Source: Nocardioidaceae bacterium SCSIO 66511
GTDB lineage: Bacteria; Actinomycetota; Actinomycetes; Propionibacteriales; Nocardioidaceae
Direction: 5' to 3'
DNA: 64,000 bases
Assembly: GCA_023100825.1 (NCBI GenBank)
Contig: CP095846.1
Span: 2,604,001-2,668,000 of the forward strand
Made by a program: the position numbers and the translations under genes. Numbering within the stretch: the stretch's first letter is position 1; each line of letters begins with the position of its first letter. Of this stretch, positions 1 to 14,806 are shown in pieces. Below the pieces are notes generated by a model, which was not told the DNA's origin, searched no databases, and saw only the letters and a list, made by a program, of their open reading frames with translations.

Positions 1-818
1 CCCTCGCGACGACCGAGCAGAACGAACGCATGCGCGACGACCTCGCCGATCGCGAGCTACATGTCATCTTCACGTTGCGCGATCTCACCGGTGTCGTATC
101 CGCCGACTGGCAGGAGTCGGTCAAGAACGGCTCCGCCGGCACCTGGGCCGAGTTCTGCAAGTCCGTCATCGACGACGACGGCAAGCTGCTGCGCAAACGC
201 ACTCGCGCACTTCGCAGCCTCCGCGCCTGGTCGAAGGTCCTGCCGCCCGAGCAGGTCCATATCGTCACGGTGCCGCCGTCGGGTGCGCCGCGCGAACTGC
301 TGTGGGAGCGGTTCTGCTCCGTACTCGGAGTCGACACCTTGGGCACGTCGACCGAGCAGCCGCGCGGCAACCAGTCGATGGGACAGGTCGAGGTCGAACT
401 CCTACGCCGGGTGAACGAGCTTCCCGAGTCTGCGCTGTCGGTCCACGACCGTCGTCCGGAGCTGAAGCATTTCCTTGCCGAAGAGGCGTTGAACCAACGC
501 TCCGGCAAGACCCGGGTGTCGATCGACCGCGAGACCTTCGACGCGGCCCGCCGCGAGTCACGAGCGATCGCCCGGCAGGTCAGCAAGTCCGGCTTCGACG
601 TCGTCGGCAACCTCGAAGACCTGACGAGCGCGACGTTCAAAGATCCCGCTCCCGACGCGAACGACGTGAGTGACGCCGAGCTCGTCGACGCGGCGATCGA
701 TGCGATCGCGGCGCTGTCGCGGCGGTCGGCCCGACGAGGTCGCAAGATCGCCCAGCTCGAGGCCGCCGCCAACGACGAGGGACTCATTCAGAAGGTTGCG
801 CGCAAGGCGAAGACGTAG
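1..818 (+). CDS. Sulfotransferase-like protein, C-terminal part (5' end outside window)
   Basis: The reading frame is open at the left edge (codons from base 3) and stops at TAG 816-818, so this is a partial gene of about 271 visible residues. The visible part has the pattern I know from a large actinobacterial family of sulfotransferase-like proteins: a strand with FTLRDL followed by W-Q-E-x-V-K, then T-V-P-P-x-G-A-P-R-E-L-L-W-x-R-F, and an acidic tail with a V-V-G-N-L-E-D-L segment. The PAPS-binding P-loop, normally near the N terminus, would lie upstream of the window. The first in-frame ATG at base 30 is internal to the fold and is not chosen as the start. It converges on argH across a long non-coding repeat. 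Family assignment is from motif memory; the substrate is unknown. Confidence 0.6.
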   Translation, partial: LATTEQNERMRDDLADRELHVIFTLRDLTGVVSADWQESVKNGSAGTWAEFCKSVIDDDGKLLRKRTRALRSLRAWSKVLPPEQVHIVTVPPSGAPRELLWERFCSVLGVDTLGTSTEQPRGNQSMGQVEVELLRRVNELPESALSVHDRRPELKHFLAEEALNQRSGKTRVSIDRETFDAARRESRAIARQVSKSGFDVVGNLEDLTSATFKDPAPDANDVSDAELVDAAIDAIAALSRRSARRGRKIAQLEAAANDEGLIQKVARKAKT

Positions 819-844
819 GCCGTGGCGGGTTGGTTGTCCGCGCT

Positions 845-1455
845 ACCGGGCGATTACCCGCCGCTTCGCTTCTCGTCGCTGTCGGCTTCGCCGCTTCTAC
901 GGTGCGACTACCCGACTGCCCGATTCCCCTCGCAGTCGACTTTCCCTACTTCTAAGGCGACTACCCGCCTACCCAATTCCTCGCCGCCATCGGCGTTGCC
1001 GCTTCTACGGTGCGACTACTCGCCGCTTCGCGCCTCATCGCTGTCGGCTTTCCCCGCCCCCTTCGGCTGGGCAAAGACGCGGCGACGCGGGAGCCGCGGC
1101 TACGTGGCTCGGCTTGCTTGCCGGCTTTCCCGTTCCGGTCGGCCTGTGCGGGGTCGGCGGTGCTTTACCAAGTCAGCATGGTGAAGCACCGCTTTGCACG
1201 GCAGGGACACCGTGCAAAGTGACAGCTTGCCGTGCTCGTTGGTACGTACGGGGCTGCCGTGTCGGAAGTTCACTCGTTCGCGTCGGGCCACCGCAAAGTG
1301 GCGGGAAAGCCGCCAAGCAGCCGAACCGAAACCGCGCCTCCGCGCGTCGCCGCGTCTTTTGCCCAGCCGAAGGAAGCGGAGAGCCGACAGCGGGCCGGAA
1401 TCGGGCACACCGGTAGTCGAACCGAAGCAGGCGGTAGTCGAACCGGAAAGACGCC
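845..1455. repeat. Palindromic modular non-coding repeat, copy 1
   Basis: This fills almost all of the 644-bp gap (819-1462) between two convergent genes and has no credible ORF. It is an imperfect inverted repeat. The left arm (about 1038-1130) carries the string GGCTGGGCAAAGACGCGGCG; the right arm (about 1310-1400) carries its inverse with one extra A. Between the arms lie two hairpins (1159-1190 and 1192-1219). The outer flanks hold repeated modules: GCTTCTACGGTGCGACTAC at about 892 and 1001, and a CGGTAGTCGAACCG direct repeat at 1411 and 1432. Copy 2 at 54.4-55.0 kb has the same parts in reverse orientation; 22 identical bases are 1227-1248 here and 54630-54651 (minus) there. Origin and function are unknown; it could be a MITE/REP-like element or a structured terminator. 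Confidence 0.8.
1159..1219. other. Twin hairpin core of repeat copy 1
   Basis: Two stem-loops lie next to each other. The first has arms GGTGCTTTACCA (1159-1170) and TGGTGAAGCACC (1179-1190), 11 of 12 positions pairing around an 8-base loop. The second has arms CTTTGCACGG (1192-1201) and CCGTGCAAAG (1210-1219), a perfect 10-bp stem around an 8-base loop. The second stem is retained in copy 2 with two mismatches. Confidence 0.75.
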
Positions 1456-1462
1456 GGAGTCG

Positions 1463-5472
<4,010 letters not shown>

Positions 5473-5476
<4 letters not shown>

Positions 5477-6402
5477 TTCTGGCTCCTCACGGATGCGCGG
5501 ATCTTGGTCTCCACCTCGGGCAGCACCTGCGTGCCGATGCCGTCATCAGTGAAGATCTCCAGCAGGACGGCGTGCAGCTCTCGTCCGTCGACGACGGTTG
5601 CGCCCGCGACTCCGCCTTGCACGGCGGCCAGGCAGGCGCCCATCTTCGGGACCATGCCGCTCGCCAGAGTCGGCATCAGCTTCTCCAGCGCCTCGACACC
5701 GATCTTGCCGATGACGTCGTCGCTGTCGGGCCAGTCGGCATAGAGACCCTCGACGTCGGTGAGCACCATCAGCTTGTCTGCGTTGAGCGCGACCGCGAGC
5801 GCGGCGGCCGCGGTGTCGGCGTTGACGTTGTGCACAACGCCGTCGGCGTCGGGTGCCACCGACGACACGACGGGGATTCGGCCGGCATCGATCAGGTCCA
5901 GCACGGCCTCCGGGCGTACCTCGGCGACCTCACCGACGAGTCCGAGATCAACCTCTTCGCCGTCGACGATCGTGTTGGTCGCCTTCGCCGTGAACAGGCC
6001 GGCGTCCTCTCCGGACAGCCCGACCGCCATCGCGCCGTGCTGGTTGAGCAGGCCGACGAGCTCGCGGCCGACCTGGCCGACGAGCACCATCCGGACAACG
6101 TCCATCGCCTCCGGCGTCGTGACCCGAAGGCCGCCCCGGAACTCCGACTCGATACCGAGACGGTCGAGCATGGAGCTGATCTGCGGTCCGCCGCCGTGCA
6201 CGACGACCGGTCGGAAACCGGCGTACCTCAAGAACACGATGTCTTCGGCGAACGCGCGTTTCAGATCATCGTCGGTCATCGCGTTGCCGCCGTACTTCAC
6301 GACGACGGTCTTGCCGTGGTAGCGCTTCATCCACGGCAACGCCTCGGCGAGCGTCGCCGCCTTGTCGGTGGCGCGCTTCCAGGACTCGGTCAGGTCGCTC
6401 AT
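5473..6402 (-). CDS. argB: Acetylglutamate kinase
   Basis: 309 residues from ATG 6402; the open frame extends further upstream but that part overlaps argJ in another frame and is not coding. It is an amino-acid kinase fold enzyme phosphorylating N-acetylglutamate. K-Y-G-G-N-A-M near residue 36 contains the phosphate-binding lysine and glycines, V-H-G-G-G-P-Q-I near 75 binds acetylglutamate, and the C-terminal part has the nucleotide-binding segment. An N-terminal helix of about 25 residues precedes the core, as in arginine-inhibited hexameric forms, so feedback inhibition is plausible. The gap to argJ is 17 bp. Confidence 0.95.
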
Positions 6403-6419
6403 GTGGTGGGTGTCCCCGG

Positions 6420-8642
<2,223 letters not shown>

Positions 8643-8645
8643 CAC

Positions 8646-11111
8646 CTAGGCTCGTTGCACGGCACCGTGGTCGGTTGCGGCCGCGGCGACCGCGGCGTCT
8701 CGCGCCTGGGCCGTGTCCGCCTCGGTGAGCGTACGGTCGGGTGCGCGGAACCGCAGTGCGTACGCGAGCGACTTGCTGCCCGCGGGCACCTGCTCGCCCG
8801 TGTAGACGTCGAACAAGCGCACCGACTCCAGTAGGTCGCCCGCGCCGCGGCGCAGTGAGTCGGCGACGGCCGAGCTCTCCACCGAGGCGTCCACGATCAA
8901 TGCGACGTCCTCCTTGGCGACCGGATAATGCGAAAGCGGAGCGGGGCGTACGACCTCGACCGCGGCGTCGAGCATCGCGTCGAGATCGAGCTCGAGCGCC
9001 GCCGACCGCGGGGGCAGGTCGTACTCCTTCACGACCCGCGGGTGCAGTTCGCCGGCATGTCCGATCACCGTGCCGTCGAGGCGGATCGCCGCGCAGCGCC
9101 CTGGATGCCATGGCGCGTACGCTGCGGAGACCACGTCGATCTCGGCCGCGAGTACGCCGGCAATCGTCTTGGCGAGGGCGATCGCATCGGCCCATGACGC
9201 TGCTCGTGCCTCGCCCCACCACCCGGCCGGCTCCCGGTCGCCCGCGAGCAACGCCGCGAGGTGCAGCGGCTGTGCGGGCAGTGCGGCGTCGAGTGCCCTG
9301 ATCTCGTCGTCGGAGGGCCGCCGGTCGACCGGCAGGATCGGTGCCGCACCGTCGTCGTCGCCCGGCATGAACACCGGCGCCATCTCGTACAGCGCGATCT
9401 CGGACTGGCCACGACCGGTGTTGCGGGCGCCCGCCCGGAGTACGAGCGGCAGCAGCGTCGTTGCGAGCCCGGGCTCCTCGGTCGAGAGTGGGTTCTCCAA
9501 CTCCACCATCGTTCGCCGCGGGTCGTCGTCGGCGAGCCCAAGTCGGTCCCACTCGGCAGGGCCGACGAACGGGAACGTCTTGACCTCCACGTAGCCGGCG
9601 CCGGCAACCGCTCGGCCGACCCGACGGCGCAGTCGCTGCTTGGTGGTGAGTCCGTGCCCTGCGGGCGGGACCGGCAAGACCGACGGCACCTTGTCGTAAC
9701 CGACGACCCGGATGACCTCCTCGACGAGGTCGTACGGATCGGTCAGGTCGTAGCGCCACGTCGGTGGTACGACGTGCAGCAGACCGGTGTCACCCTCGAC
9801 CGCACAGCCGTTGGCGACAAGGGTCTGTACGACCGTCTCGCGGTTGATCTCGACACCGGTGACCCGCTCGGGCAGCTCTTCGGCGAGCTCGATGACGGGC
9901 GGCTCCGGTATCGATCCGACAGTCGTCAGACCGTCGTCGATACGACCGCCGCCGTGCTCGACCAGCAGCTCGGCCACGCGCTGTGCCGCATGCGCACCCA
10001 AGGCCGGGTCGACGCCGCGTTCGAAACGTCGCGACGCCTCGGACGGCAGCTTGTGCACGCGCGCGGTGTGCGCGATGCCGGTGGGTTCGAAGTACGCGGC
10101 CTCGATCACGATGTCGGTCGTACCCGCGTGCAGCTCGGTGTTCTCGCCGCCCATGACGCCGGCGAGCCCGATCGGCCCCGAGTCGTCGGTGATGAGCAGA
10201 TCCGTCGACGCGAGCGTACGAGCGACCCCGTCGAGCGTGGTGAGCTTCTCGCCGTCGTTGGCCTTTCGTACGACGATCGGACCGGACAACCGTGATCGGT
10301 CGTAGCCGTGAATCGGCTGCCCGAGCTCGAGCATGACGTAGTTGGTGATGTCGACGGCCAGCGAGATCGGCCGCATGCCCGCCGCCTCGACCCGGCGGGC
10401 CAGCCAGGCCGGGGTCGGGCGGCTCGGGTCGAACCCGCTCACGGTGCGCACCGAGAACACCGGACAGGCGTCGTTCGCCTCGACGACGACCGGGTACGCC
10501 TCTCCCTCGCCGGCGACCTCGATGGCGGCCGGGTCATCGAACGTCGTCTCGTACGCGATCGCGGCATCGCGCGCCACGCCCCGCATCGACAGGGCGTACG
10601 CGCGGTCCGGGTTGACCTCCAGGTCGAGCACGACCTCGTCGAGGCCGAGCAGCGCGATCGCGTCGTCGCCGACCGAGGCGGCATCGGCGTCGAGCACCAT
10701 GATGCCGTCGTGATCGTCTCCGAGCCCCAGCTCGCTCGCCGAGCAGATCATGCCGTCGGAAACATGTCCGTACGTCTTGCGCGCGGAGATCTCGAAACCG
10801 CCGGGCAGCACCGCACCGGGCAGCACCGCAACGATCAGATCGCCCTCGGCGAAGTTGTGCGCACCGCAGACGATGCCGCGGGGTTCGCTCTCGCCGACGT
10901 CGATCTGACACCAGCGGACGGTCTTGCCGTTCTTGTGTTCCTCGGAGGAGAAGGACAGCACTCGACCGACGACCAGCGGGCCAGTGACGCCGGTGGTGAC
11001 GATCTCCTCGAGCTTCAGGTCGTACTCGGTCAACCGCGCCGCGAGCGCTTCGACGGACAGGTCGGCGGGAAGGCTGACGTACTCACGCAGCCAGGAGACG
11101 GGGACGCGCAT
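8646..11111 (-). CDS. pheT: Phenylalanine-tRNA ligase beta subunit
   Basis: 821 residues from ATG 11111, matching bacterial PheT length. With PheS it forms the alpha2-beta2 enzyme charging tRNA-Phe. Domains in order: an EMAP/OB tRNA-binding domain around residues 40-150, the B3/B4 editing domain that hydrolyses Tyr-tRNA-Phe (about 210-390), B5, a degenerate synthetase core, and a C-terminal anticodon-binding FDX-ACB domain (about 725-818). The start overlaps the pheS stop by one base (TGATG). The stop codon is only a few bases from the argC operator, so the argC promoter region is squeezed between the two genes. Confidence 0.96.
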   Translation of the reverse strand: MRVPVSWLREYVSLPADLSVEALAARLTEYDLKLEEIVTTGVTGPLVVGRVLSFSSEEHKNGKTVRWCQIDVGESEPRGIVCGAHNFAEGDLIVAVLPGAVLPGGFEISARKTYGHVSDGMICSASELGLGDDHDGIMVLDADAASVGDDAIALLGLDEVVLDLEVNPDRAYALSMRGVARDAAIAYETTFDDPAAIEVAGEGEAYPVVVEANDACPVFSVRTVSGFDPSRPTPAWLARRVEAAGMRPISLAVDITNYVMLELGQPIHGYDRSRLSGPIVVRKANDGEKLTTLDGVARTLASTDLLITDDSGPIGLAGVMGGENTELHAGTTDIVIEAAYFEPTGIAHTARVHKLPSEASRRFERGVDPALGAHAAQRVAELLVEHGGGRIDDGLTTVGSIPEPPVIELAEELPERVTGVEINRETVVQTLVANGCAVEGDTGLLHVVPPTWRYDLTDPYDLVEEVIRVVGYDKVPSVLPVPPAGHGLTTKQRLRRRVGRAVAGAGYVEVKTFPFVGPAEWDRLGLADDDPRRTMVELENPLSTEEPGLATTLLPLVLRAGARNTGRGQSEIALYEMAPVFMPGDDDGAAPILPVDRRPSDDEIRALDAALPAQPLHLAALLAGDREPAGWWGEARAASWADAIALAKTIAGVLAAEIDVVSAAYAPWHPGRCAAIRLDGTVIGHAGELHPRVVKEYDLPPRSAALELDLDAMLDAAVEVVRPAPLSHYPVAKEDVALIVDASVESSAVADSLRRGAGDLLESVRLFDVYTGEQVPAGSKSLAYALRFRAPDRTLTEADTAQARDAAVAAAATDHGAVQRA

Positions 11112-12175
11112 CAGACCTCGATTCCGAAGGGGCGGGCGAAGCGGACGTCGCCGTCGAACATGTCGCGGATGTCGGAGATACCGTGCCGGACCATCAGGGT
11201 CCGGTCGATGCCCATGCCGAAGGCGAAGCCGCTGTAGCGCTGCGGGTCGACGCCGCATGCCACCAGCACGCGCGGGTTCACGACACCGCAGCCGCCCCAT
11301 TCGATCCAGCCCTCGCCACGACAGGTGCGACAGCTCGCCCGAGCCTCCGGCTCGTCCTCGCAGACGAAGCAGCGCAGGTCGAACTCCGCGCTCGGCTCGG
11401 TGAACGGGAAGTACGACGGGCGGAACCTCGTGCGGCTTGCATCGCCGAACATCGCCCGCGCGAAATGATCGAGCGTGCCCTTGAGGTTGGCCATCGTGAT
11501 GCCTTCGTCGACGACGAGACCCTCGACCTGGTGGAACACCGGTGTATGGGTCGCATCCAGCTCGTCGGTACGAAAGACCCGCCCCGGCGAGACGACGTAG
11601 ATCGGAGGCTCGCGGGTGAGCATCGTACGCGCCTGCACCGGCGAGGTCTGGGTACGAAGAACCTTCGCATCGGACTCCGGCTTGACCCAGAACGTGTCCT
11701 GCAACGTACGAGCGGGATGGTCGGGACCGAGGTTGAGCGCATCGAAGTTCAGCCACTCCGCCTCGACCTGTGGGCCTTCTGCGACCTCCCAGCCCATAGC
11801 CACGAACACGTCGGCGATGCGCTCGTCGAGTGTCGTGACCGGATGGCGCGCGCCGACCGGGTCTCGGTCGTAGGCGAGGGTGACGTCGACCGCCTCGTCG
11901 ACCAGGATCCGCGCTTCGTTCTCGGCCTCCAGCACTTCGGTACGCGCGGCGAGCTCGGCACCGACTGCTTTGCGCGCGGCGCCGATCCGCTGCCCAGCAG
12001 ACTTTCGCTCCTCCGGAGGCATCCCGCCGATCGACCGGTTGGCCAGCGCGAGTGGCGAACGGTCGCCCGCATGGTCGAGCCGCACCGCCTTGAGCTCGTC
12101 GAGCGATTGCGCGCCGGCGATCGCCGTCAGCGCAGCGTCACGCAACTCCTCGATCGTGCGGTCGTCGTCGGACAT
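11111..12175 (-). CDS. pheS: Phenylalanine-tRNA ligase alpha subunit
   Basis: 354 residues. An N-terminal coiled coil (about 1-95) contacts the tRNA and is followed by the class II catalytic core. Motif 2 is visible as [16 protein letters not shown] (about 200). Motif 3 is [10 protein letters not shown] near the C terminus. The start ATG is preceded by a GGAAAGG-type ribosome site. The 112-bp gap to the upstream kinase gene suggests its own promoter; I saw no T-box or leader peptide. Confidence 0.96.
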   Translation of the reverse strand: MSDDDRTIEELRDAALTAIAGAQSLDELKAVRLDHAGDRSPLALANRSIGGMPPEERKSAGQRIGAARKAVGAELAARTEVLEAENEARILVDEAVDVTLAYDRDPVGARHPVTTLDERIADVFVAMGWEVAEGPQVEAEWLNFDALNLGPDHPARTLQDTFWVKPESDAKVLRTQTSPVQARTMLTREPPIYVVSPGRVFRTDELDATHTPVFHQVEGLVVDEGITMANLKGTLDHFARAMFGDASRTRFRPSYFPFTEPSAEFDLRCFVCEDEPEARASCRTCRGEGWIEWGGCGVVNPRVLVACGVDPQRYSGFAFGMGIDRTLMVRHGISDIRDMFDGDVRFARPFGIEV

Positions 12176-12262
12176 GCGGGCCTTTCCTCGAACCTCGGGC
12201 GTACGAACACCTCGAGTTTAGAAAGCCTGCGCACCACGCCGCCACCGGGTTATCCGTTGCCG

Positions 12263-12276
12263 CCTCGACGTCGAGG
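12263..12276. other. 14-bp perfect palindrome after the kinase gene
   Basis: CCTCGACGTCGAGG is a perfect palindrome 11 bp downstream of the histidine kinase stop and about 90 bp upstream of pheS. It has no loop and no T tract, so a protein site fits better than a terminator. Function unknown. Confidence 0.35.
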
Positions 12277-12287
12277 TGGACGGACGC

Positions 12288-13325
12288 TCACGCCTCGTCG
12301 AGAACCTCGGGCTCGTTCACCGGGAGCCAGACGGTGACCCGCGCTCCCCCGCCGTCGGTCTCGCCGATGCCGACCTCTCCGTGATGCCCGTCGACGATGC
12401 CGCGCACGATGTAGAGGCCGAGACCGCTCCCGCCGCGTTCGCCCGACTTCCAGAAGCGGGTGAAGATCCGCGATCGCATCTCCGGGGGGATGCCCGGACC
12501 GTCGTCCTCCACCACGAGAACCGCGCCCTCGCGGTCGTCACGCGGGCGCCGGATCTCGATACGCGCCACTCCCCGCCCGTGCCGCATGGCGTTCTCGACG
12601 ACGTTGGTCACCAACTGTGCGAGCCGATCGGGGTCGGCCCAGATCGTCGCGACCTCGTCGTGCTCGGTCACCGAAAGCGTCTGCCCGCTGCCGGCGGCGA
12701 TGTTGTCGAGCACGCTCTGCACCGTCTCGACGAGGCGTAGCGGACGCGGCCGGAGCGTCAGTCGTCCGGAGTCGATCCGGGCCGCATCGAGCAGCTCGGT
12801 GATCAGCCGGCTCAGCCGGTTGGCGTCGTTGTCGATCGTCTCCAACATCAGCTTGCGTTGGTCGTCGCTGAACCGGTCCCACTTGCGCAACAGGGTCGCG
12901 GTGAACCCCTTCACGCCGGTCAACGGCGAGCGCAGCTCGTGCGCGACCGTGGCCACGAGGTCGGACCTGGTGCGGTCCTTCGCAGCTCGGGCGCGGGCGT
13001 CGCGTACGCACATGACGACGCGGTGCACCTCGCCGCGCGGCCGGTCGCGCCCAAGTGACGCGGTGACCAACAGCTCTGCGCCGTCCGGGGTGTACCAGCT
13101 GCCCTCCGCTATGCGGGTGCGGTTGGCGAAGCCGTCGTACGGGCGGTGGCATGCGTACCAGCTGTTGCCCTGCCGGTCGTCGAGCACGAGCGCATCCGTC
13201 AGATGCGTACCGATCAGTTCGGAGCGGTCGCTGCCGAGCAGCCGCTCGAATGCGGCGTTGACCTCGGTGACGACACCGTCGGCATCCGCGACGAGTACGC
13301 CGTCGGGCAACGAGTCGAGCTCCAT
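12288..13325 (-). CDS. Soluble PAS-domain sensor histidine kinase, no adjacent response regulator
   Basis: 345 residues. No membrane segment is present, so it should be cytoplasmic. An N-terminal PAS domain (about 1-110) is followed by HisKA with phospho-acceptor H129 in V-A-H-E-L-R-S-P-L. The HATPase domain has N box N-V-V-E-N (241-245), G1 D-D-G-P-G-I-P (274-280) and G2 G-G-S-G-L-G-L (298-304). All catalytic boxes are intact, so it should be active. No response regulator gene occurs in the window, making it an orphan here. It sits between the RNA methylase (9-bp gap) and pheST. The signal is unknown; PAS may bind a small ligand or cofactor. Confidence 0.9.
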   Translation of the reverse strand: MELDSLPDGVLVADADGVVTEVNAAFERLLGSDRSELIGTHLTDALVLDDRQGNSWYACHRPYDGFANRTRIAEGSWYTPDGAELLVTASLGRDRPRGEVHRVVMCVRDARARAAKDRTRSDLVATVAHELRSPLTGVKGFTATLLRKWDRFSDDQRKLMLETIDNDANRLSRLITELLDAARIDSGRLTLRPRPLRLVETVQSVLDNIAAGSGQTLSVTEHDEVATIWADPDRLAQLVTNVVENAMRHGRGVARIEIRRPRDDREGAVLVVEDDGPGIPPEMRSRIFTRFWKSGERGGSGLGLYIVRGIVDGHHGEVGIGETDGGGARVTVWLPVNEPEVLDEA

Positions 13326-13334
13326 AGCGGAACG

Positions 13335-14129
13335 TTAGTCCAACTCTCGGGCACGTGCCGAGGTATAGAGGCATACGGCAGCGGCCGTCGCGAGGTTCAG
13401 GCTTTCGGCACGACCGTAGATCGGCACCGCGACGACATCATCGGCCAGCGCGCGTACCTCGGCGGGCAGACCCCACGCCTCGTTGCCGAACAGCCAAGCG
13501 GTCGGACCGACCAGCCCGCCTGCCCGGTCGAGTGCGAACAAGTCGCCACCCGCGCCGTCGGCGGCGAGCACCCGGACTCCCCGCTCGCGTACGGCGCCGA
13601 CGAGCCCCGGCAGATCGCTTTCGACTCCGATCGCGGTATGGAAGAGGCTGCCGACACTCGCCCGCACTGCCTTCGGGTTGTACGGATCGACGCTGTTGCC
13701 GCCGAACAGCACCGCGTCGGCACCGGCAGCATCCGCGCAGCGGACGACTGTTCCGGCGTTGCCGGGGTCGCGTACGTCGGCGCAGATCGCGATCAGCGCA
13801 GGGTCATCGGCGAGGATCTCACCGACGGGCCGGTCTACGAACCGGCAGTGGGCGACGAGCCCTTGCGGGTGAACCGTGTCGGCGAGCGCAGCGACGACGT
13901 CGGAGTCGACGATCGTGGCCGGCGTCGCATCGGTCGCCAGATAGCGGTCGTACGCGCCCTGTGTCGCGAACACCTCGATGACCGTGCCGGGCCGGGCCAG
14001 CGCCTCGCGTACGGCCTGTGGACCCTCGGCGAGGAATTCCCGGCGCTCCTGGCGCGACGAACGGGTGCCGAGTCGGCGAAGTCGCTTGATCCGACCAGTT
14101 GTCGGGCTCAATGCCTCGGGACTCGACAC
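13335..14129 (-). CDS. TrmH/SpoU-family RNA 2'-O-methyltransferase
   Basis: 264 residues. SPOUT-class methylase using SAM to methylate a ribose in rRNA or tRNA. The N-terminal region (about 15-100) resembles the L30e-like substrate-binding domain. The trefoil-knot domain carries motif 1 (D-P-G-N-A-G-T-V-V-R-C, about 141-151), motif 2 (L-F-G-N-E-A-W-G-L) and motif 3 (N-L-A-T-A-A-A-V-C-L-Y). Location directly after rplT is common in actinobacteria and supports an rRNA target, but the exact nucleotide cannot be read from sequence. GTG start. Confidence 0.9.
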   Translation of the reverse strand: MSSPEALSPTTGRIKRLRRLGTRSSRQERREFLAEGPQAVREALARPGTVIEVFATQGAYDRYLATDATPATIVDSDVVAALADTVHPQGLVAHCRFVDRPVGEILADDPALIAICADVRDPGNAGTVVRCADAAGADAVLFGGNSVDPYNPKAVRASVGSLFHTAIGVESDLPGLVGAVRERGVRVLAADGAGGDLFALDRAGGLVGPTAWLFGNEAWGLPAEVRALADDVVAVPIYGRAESLNLATAAAVCLYTSARARELD

Positions 14130-14148
14130 CCGTTGGAGCGGCTCGGCC

Positions 14149-14541
14149 TCAGGCCGCCGCGTCGTCCTTCTTCGCGTTGACGTCGCTCGGGAGGTTCTGC
14201 TTCGCGACCTCGACGAGTGCCTCGAACGCGGCCGGCTCGTTGACGGCGAGCTCGGCGAGGTTCTTCCGGTCGACCTCGACGCCCGCCTCGCGCAGACCCT
14301 GGATGAACCGGTTGTACGTCAGGCCGTGTGCCCGAGATGCGGCGTTGATGCGCTGGATCCACAGCCGGCGGAAGTCACCCTTGCGGGCGCGACGATCGCG
14401 GTAGCTGTAGACGAAGGAGTGAGTGACCTGCTCCTTCGCCTTGCGGTAGAGCCTCGAACGCTGACCGCGGTATCCGGACGCGCGCTCGAGGGTTACCCGG
14501 CGCTTCTTCACTGCATTGACTGACCGCTTGACGCGTGCCAT
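14149..14541 (-). CDS. rplT: 50S ribosomal protein L20
   Basis: 130 residues, slightly longer than usual because of a short acidic/lysine tail. The N terminus M-A-R-V-K-R-S-V and the strongly basic R-R[16 protein letters not shown] segment are diagnostic. L20 is an early 50S assembly protein binding 23S rRNA. Third gene of the infC-rpmI-rplT operon, 66 bp after rpmI. Confidence 0.98.
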   Translation of the reverse strand: MARVKRSVNAVKKRRVTLERASGYRGQRSRLYRKAKEQVTHSFVYSYRDRRARKGDFRRLWIQRINAASRAHGLTYNRFIQGLREAGVEVDRKNLAELAVNEPAAFEALVEVAKQNLPSDVNAKKDDAAA

Positions 14542-14607
14542 CTGATTACTCCTTGTCGGTCTTGTTACCTCGGTCGGTGATCGGCGGCGTGGGTGTGCCG
14601 CGGACGA

Positions 14608-14805
14608 TCACTTGCCAAGGAGCTTCTTCACACGCGGGACGTCGGCCTTGGAGATCTGCTGGTCGGCGTCGACACGACGCGACCCTCCGCTGGCGGACTT
14701 CTGCTGCAGATGGGTGCGGCGACGGCCATGCGCATGCATGATCTTGCCGGAGCCGGTCACCTTCACGCGCTTCTTGATACCGGAGTTGGGCTTCATCTTC
14801 GGCAT
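14608..14805 (-). CDS. rpmI: 50S ribosomal protein L35
   Basis: 65 residues from ATG 14805, with GGAGG six bases upstream. The sequence M-P-K-M-K-P-N-S-G-I-K-K-R and the H-x-R-R-R-T-H-L segment identify L35, a small basic 50S protein. The longer open frame upstream runs into infC and is not used. The start lies one base beyond the infC stop, so the pair is probably coupled. Confidence 0.98.
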   Translation of the reverse strand: MPKMKPNSGIKKRVKVTGSGKIMHAHGRRRTHLQQKSASGGSRRVDADQQISKADVPRVKKLLGK

Positions 14806-14806
14806 T

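Noticed and set aside
840-1460. Several short open frames (60-250 codons) inside the first palindromic repeat
   Set aside because: They are Arg/Ser/Pro-rich, occur in all frames because the repeat lacks stops, and the equivalent frames in the second copy do not encode related proteins.
819-1462. tRNA-like fragment suggested by GGTTCGACTACC words
   Set aside because: No acceptor, D or anticodon stems can be paired around these words; they are part of the repeat modules.
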